Source: Gemmatimonadota bacterium (GTDB taxonomy: Bacteria; Gemmatimonadota; Gemmatimonadetes; Gemmatimonadales; Gemmatimonadaceae). Taken from it: DNA of 8,332 nucleotides. Both the position numbers and the translations under genes were made by a program. The DNA lies in NCBI GenBank assembly GCA_028287205.1, contig JAQBQC010000088.1, positions 1-8,332 on the forward strand, written 5' to 3'. Below the pieces are notes generated by a model that ran no database searches, was not told the origin of the DNA, and saw nothing but the letters and a program-made list of their open reading frames with translations. Below, piece by piece: positions 7,081 through 8,332 of the stretch; position 1 is the stretch's first letter; each line of letters opens with the position of its first letter.

Positions 7081-7190
7081 GCAGGGTATTAATGCATACG
7101 TGCAATAGCAAGACCAAGCTGATCGCATAAGCTATTGTGCATTCTAAGGTTGGGACGCTCTAACGTGCGCCGAGGGTAACGATACAAACG
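7070..7190. repeat. 10-base inverted repeat pair, arms 7070-7079 and 7181-7190
   Basis: CGTTTGTATC at 7070-7079 is the exact reverse complement of GATACAAACG at 7181-7190. The pair encloses the 13-base inverted repeat at 7091-7143. The left arm shares bases with the GGATAC-N4-GTATCC dyad, so the right arm could be a second half-site of the same regulator, about 110 bases away (looping), or the pair could be the end of a small mobile-element relic. Confidence 0.45.
7091..7143. repeat. 13-base inverted repeat with a 6-base insertion in one arm
   Basis: Left arm AATGCA (7091-7096) + TACGTG (7097-7102) + CAATAGC (7103-7109). Right arm GCTATTGTGCATT (7131-7143) is the exact reverse complement of the left arm once TACGTG is removed. 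The loop is 21 bases. Transcribed, it could form a bulged hairpin; as DNA it could be a pair of regulator sites in the AT-rich promoter core. Confidence 0.5.
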
Positions 7191-7279
7191 CCGTGGCTGG
7201 ACGCACTTGCAGCCATCAGCGAGGGCAGGCATACTGACCTCCAGAAGAGCGCGATCCCTTGCTAGGCACTCACAACTGT

Positions 7280-7840
7280 ATGAACCCAGATACCAAGATT
7301 GCCCCGCCCGCCGGCCTCCACATCCGTCGCGCCACTCTCGCCGACGCTCCGCTCATCGCTTCGCTCGGCGCCGAGACTTTCGTAACGAGCTTCGGCGCAC
7401 AGAACACGCGGGAAAATCTCGCGAAGCACCTGGCCAATGCGTTCGGCGAGGAGATCCAGCGGCGCGAGCTCACCGATCCCTCGGTCACGTATCTGATCGC
7501 CGAGCTCGACGGGCGCACGGCCGGTTACGCGCAGGTGCGGGAGGGAGAGGCACCTGAGTGCATCACCGGCGCTGTGCCCGTCGAGGTGCGGCGCTTCTAC
7601 GTGGTGCACGATTTTCATGGAACCGGCATCGCCCAGGCGCTCATGGAAGCCTGCGCAGGGGAGGCGCGGAAGCGCGGCGGACGCACGCTCTGGCTGGGCG
7701 TGTGGGACCAGAACCCGCGCGCGATTCGCTTCTACACGAAGTGCGGCTTCGAGGATGTCGGAGGGCAGACCTTCCTGTTGGGCGACGATCCGCAGCAGGA
7801 CCGCGTGCTGTCGCGCTCACTCGAGGCGCGCGGCACTTAG
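7280..7840 (+). CDS. GNAT family N-acetyltransferase, PaiA (polyamine acetyltransferase)-like
   Basis: 186-residue cytosolic protein of the GCN5-related acetyltransferase fold. From the ATG: the N-terminal IRRATLADAPLIASL (15-29), a FGAQNTRENLAKHLANAF block (38-55) resembling the substrate loop of PaiA-type enzymes, central strand VEVRRFYV (101-108), acetyl-CoA-binding motif DFHGTGIAQALM (111-122), and WLGVWDQNPRAIRFYTKCGF (138-157) followed by FLLGDD (165-170), a signature seen in PaiA-like spermidine/spermine acetyltransferases. The acetyl-CoA site looks complete. Polyamine as substrate is inferred from resemblance to PaiA and is not certain; GNAT substrates diverge easily. The ATG at 7280 is chosen for its fit to family N-termini, though TTG at 7259 has a better-spaced purine stretch (AGAAGAG, 7243-7249) and would add seven residues. 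Transcribed divergently from the KaiC operon and convergent with the small membrane-protein gene. Confidence 0.9.
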   Translation: MNPDTKIAPPAGLHIRRATLADAPLIASLGAETFVTSFGAQNTRENLAKHLANAFGEEIQRRELTDPSVTYLIAELDGRTAGYAQVREGEAPECITGAVPVEVRRFYVVHDFHGTGIAQALMEACAGEARKRGGRTLWLGVWDQNPRAIRFYTKCGFEDVGGQTFLLGDDPQQDRVLSRSLEARGT

Positions 7841-7862
7841 CACGCGGCTCGATCGCTCGGGA

Positions 7863-8024
7863 TCACGGGAGATACTCGTTGGCGAGGCGTTGCGCGTAGA
7901 AGAGCGCGTCGCCGCTGCCAACAGCGCTGAGGCTCACCGCAGTGAAGATCCCGACGAAGGCGCCGATCCACCATCCCACTGCGCCGCCGATCGTCGTGGC
8001 TACCATCCAGACCATCGCTTTCAT
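7863..8024 (-). CDS. Small glycine-rich membrane protein, conserved hypothetical
   Basis: 53 residues, MKAMVWMV... ending FYAQRLANEYLP. Residues about 4-36 are hydrophobic and rich in small residues (TTIGGAVGWWIGAFVGIF), enough for one long or two tight membrane segments with glycine-zipper packing; the C-terminal tail is short and amphipathic. I recall similar short proteins (GWWxGxxVGxFTA... ending in LP) as conserved hypotheticals in high-GC bacteria, function unknown. The ATG at 8022-8024 is chosen because GGAGG (complement of 8029-8033) stands four bases before it; a longer frame to 8075 would add 17 polar residues without a comparable site. It ends 22 bases from the acetyltransferase stop, tail to tail, and lies 112 bases downstream of the terminator that follows the pilin gene, so it probably has its own promoter. 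Confidence 0.7.
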   Translation of the reverse strand: MKAMVWMVATTIGGAVGWWIGAFVGIFTAVSLSAVGSGDALFYAQRLANEYLP

Positions 8025-8136
8025 GCGTCCTCCACGGTCCACGGTGTCCGCCCTCGCGCACGCGCGCGGAGCCACTCACCTCTGACTGTTCGGGCCGCCC
8101 ACCGGTTACGGCGGCTGGGACAGGGCGGATGACAAA

Positions 8137-8162
8137 CACCCCGCATCTTTCGATGCGGGGTG
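8137..8162 (-). terminator. Intrinsic terminator downstream of the pilin-like gene
   Basis: Perfect 11-bp stem CACCCCGCATC (8137-8147) and GATGCGGGGTG (8152-8162) with a 4-base loop TTTC. On the minus strand it is followed by TTTGTCATCC, a short T-run, and begins 45 bases after the stop codon of the pilin-like gene. On the plus strand the downstream sequence CTGTCGCGTTTC is a poorer tail. Confidence 0.8.
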
Positions 8163-8206
8163 CTGTCGCGTTTCATGCTGCAAGAACCTCGTGCGCTACC
8201 GCAGAA

Positions 8207-8332
8207 TCACGGATCGCAGGTGATGATACCGTCGAGGGTCGTCGCAGCAGCCTGACTGCCGAAGCCGGCGTAGCACTTCTTGGTCGTGGCGCTGTGGCTC
8301 GCCGTGCCCTTCCAGCCCTTCGCATCAGCGGC
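8207..8332 (-). CDS. Type IV pilin-like protein, C-terminal fragment cut by the window edge
   Basis: The last 41 codons of a gene that enters from the right edge, ending with TGA at 8207-8209. The peptide runs AADAKGWKGTASHSAT, then TKKCYAGFG, SQAAATT and LDGIITCDP. A GW(x)ATASH-type strand, Cys20 and Cys39 of the fragment in position for a disulfide-bonded D-region, and a closing GxIxC segment match the C-terminal end of short major pilins and pseudopilins of type IV pilus/type II secretion systems. The N-terminal prepilin peptide and hydrophobic helix lie outside the window, so assignment rests on the tail alone. The 11-bp terminator 45 bases downstream suggests that this is the last or only gene of its transcript. 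Confidence 0.7.
   Translation of the reverse strand, partial: AADAKGWKGTASHSATTKKCYAGFGSQAAATTLDGIITCDP

Larger units (their letters stand above)
6952..7279. other. Divergent intergenic region with AT-rich core and nested inverted repeats
   Basis: 328 bases between the divergent KaiC operon and the acetyltransferase gene. The core (about 7060-7150) is clearly more AT-rich than the surroundings and should hold the promoters for both directions. No promoter matches the -10/-35 consensus well: on the minus strand TTGCTA lies upstream of TACCCT at 17-base spacing, a weak candidate. Three inverted repeats are listed separately. No small gene or RNA gene was recognised. Confidence 0.6.

Noticed and set aside
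7837..8139. 100-codon minus-strand frame overlapping the small membrane protein
   Set aside because: It has no good ribosome-binding site, is low-complexity Arg-rich, and starts inside the terminator stem; the 53-residue frame has GGAGG and a coherent membrane sequence.
1..8332. CRISPR array, transposase, integrase or rRNA
   Set aside because: No regularly spaced direct repeats, no transposase or integrase motifs in any frame, and no rRNA-like sequence were seen.

Overview
The window is GC-rich, double-stranded-coding bacterial DNA with one AT-richer island at about 7060-7150. The mix of genes suggests a Gemmatimonadota-like or other poorly cultured high-GC Gram-negative bacterium: a ferredoxin-type siroheme reductase, a KaiC-like ATPase next to a PAS/GAF histidine kinase, a short glycine-rich membrane protein and a type IV pilin-like tail. 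The taxonomic guess is inference from family resemblance; no rRNA or other phylogenetic marker is present.

Left part (1-2732): a cyclopropane-fatty-acyl-phospholipid synthase, probably cut at its 5' end by the window edge, runs rightward. It converges on a leftward siroheme/4Fe-4S nitrite/sulfite reductase. A hairpin containing the cfa stop codon lies between them. The reductase keeps the Tyr and Cys that are cross-linked in mycobacterial NirA (a sulfite reductase), so sulfite is the more likely substrate.

Centre (2733-6951): a leftward three-gene operon of a small unknown protein, a double-domain KaiC-like ATPase with a C-terminal winged-helix-like extension, and a PAS-GAF-HisKA-HATPase histidine kinase. 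The first two genes overlap by GTGA and the KaiC gene has a strong Shine-Dalgarno. The third gene follows after 28-43 bases. A 30-base perfect palindrome with a T-rich tail sits between the kinase and the reductase. It is either the operon terminator or an attenuator for the reductase. No KaiA, KaiB or response regulator is present. This operon is the best candidate for an undescribed signalling system: an ATPase with one intact and one altered catalytic centre, a probable nucleic-acid or protein-binding wHTH tail, and a dedicated sensor kinase.

Right part (6952-8332): a 328-base intergenic region with nested inverted repeats separates the operon from a divergent, rightward PaiA-like GNAT acetyltransferase. 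Beyond it, on the minus strand, are a 53-residue membrane protein with a good ribosome-binding site, an intrinsic terminator, and the C-terminal 41 residues of a type IV pilin-like protein that continues past the window edge.
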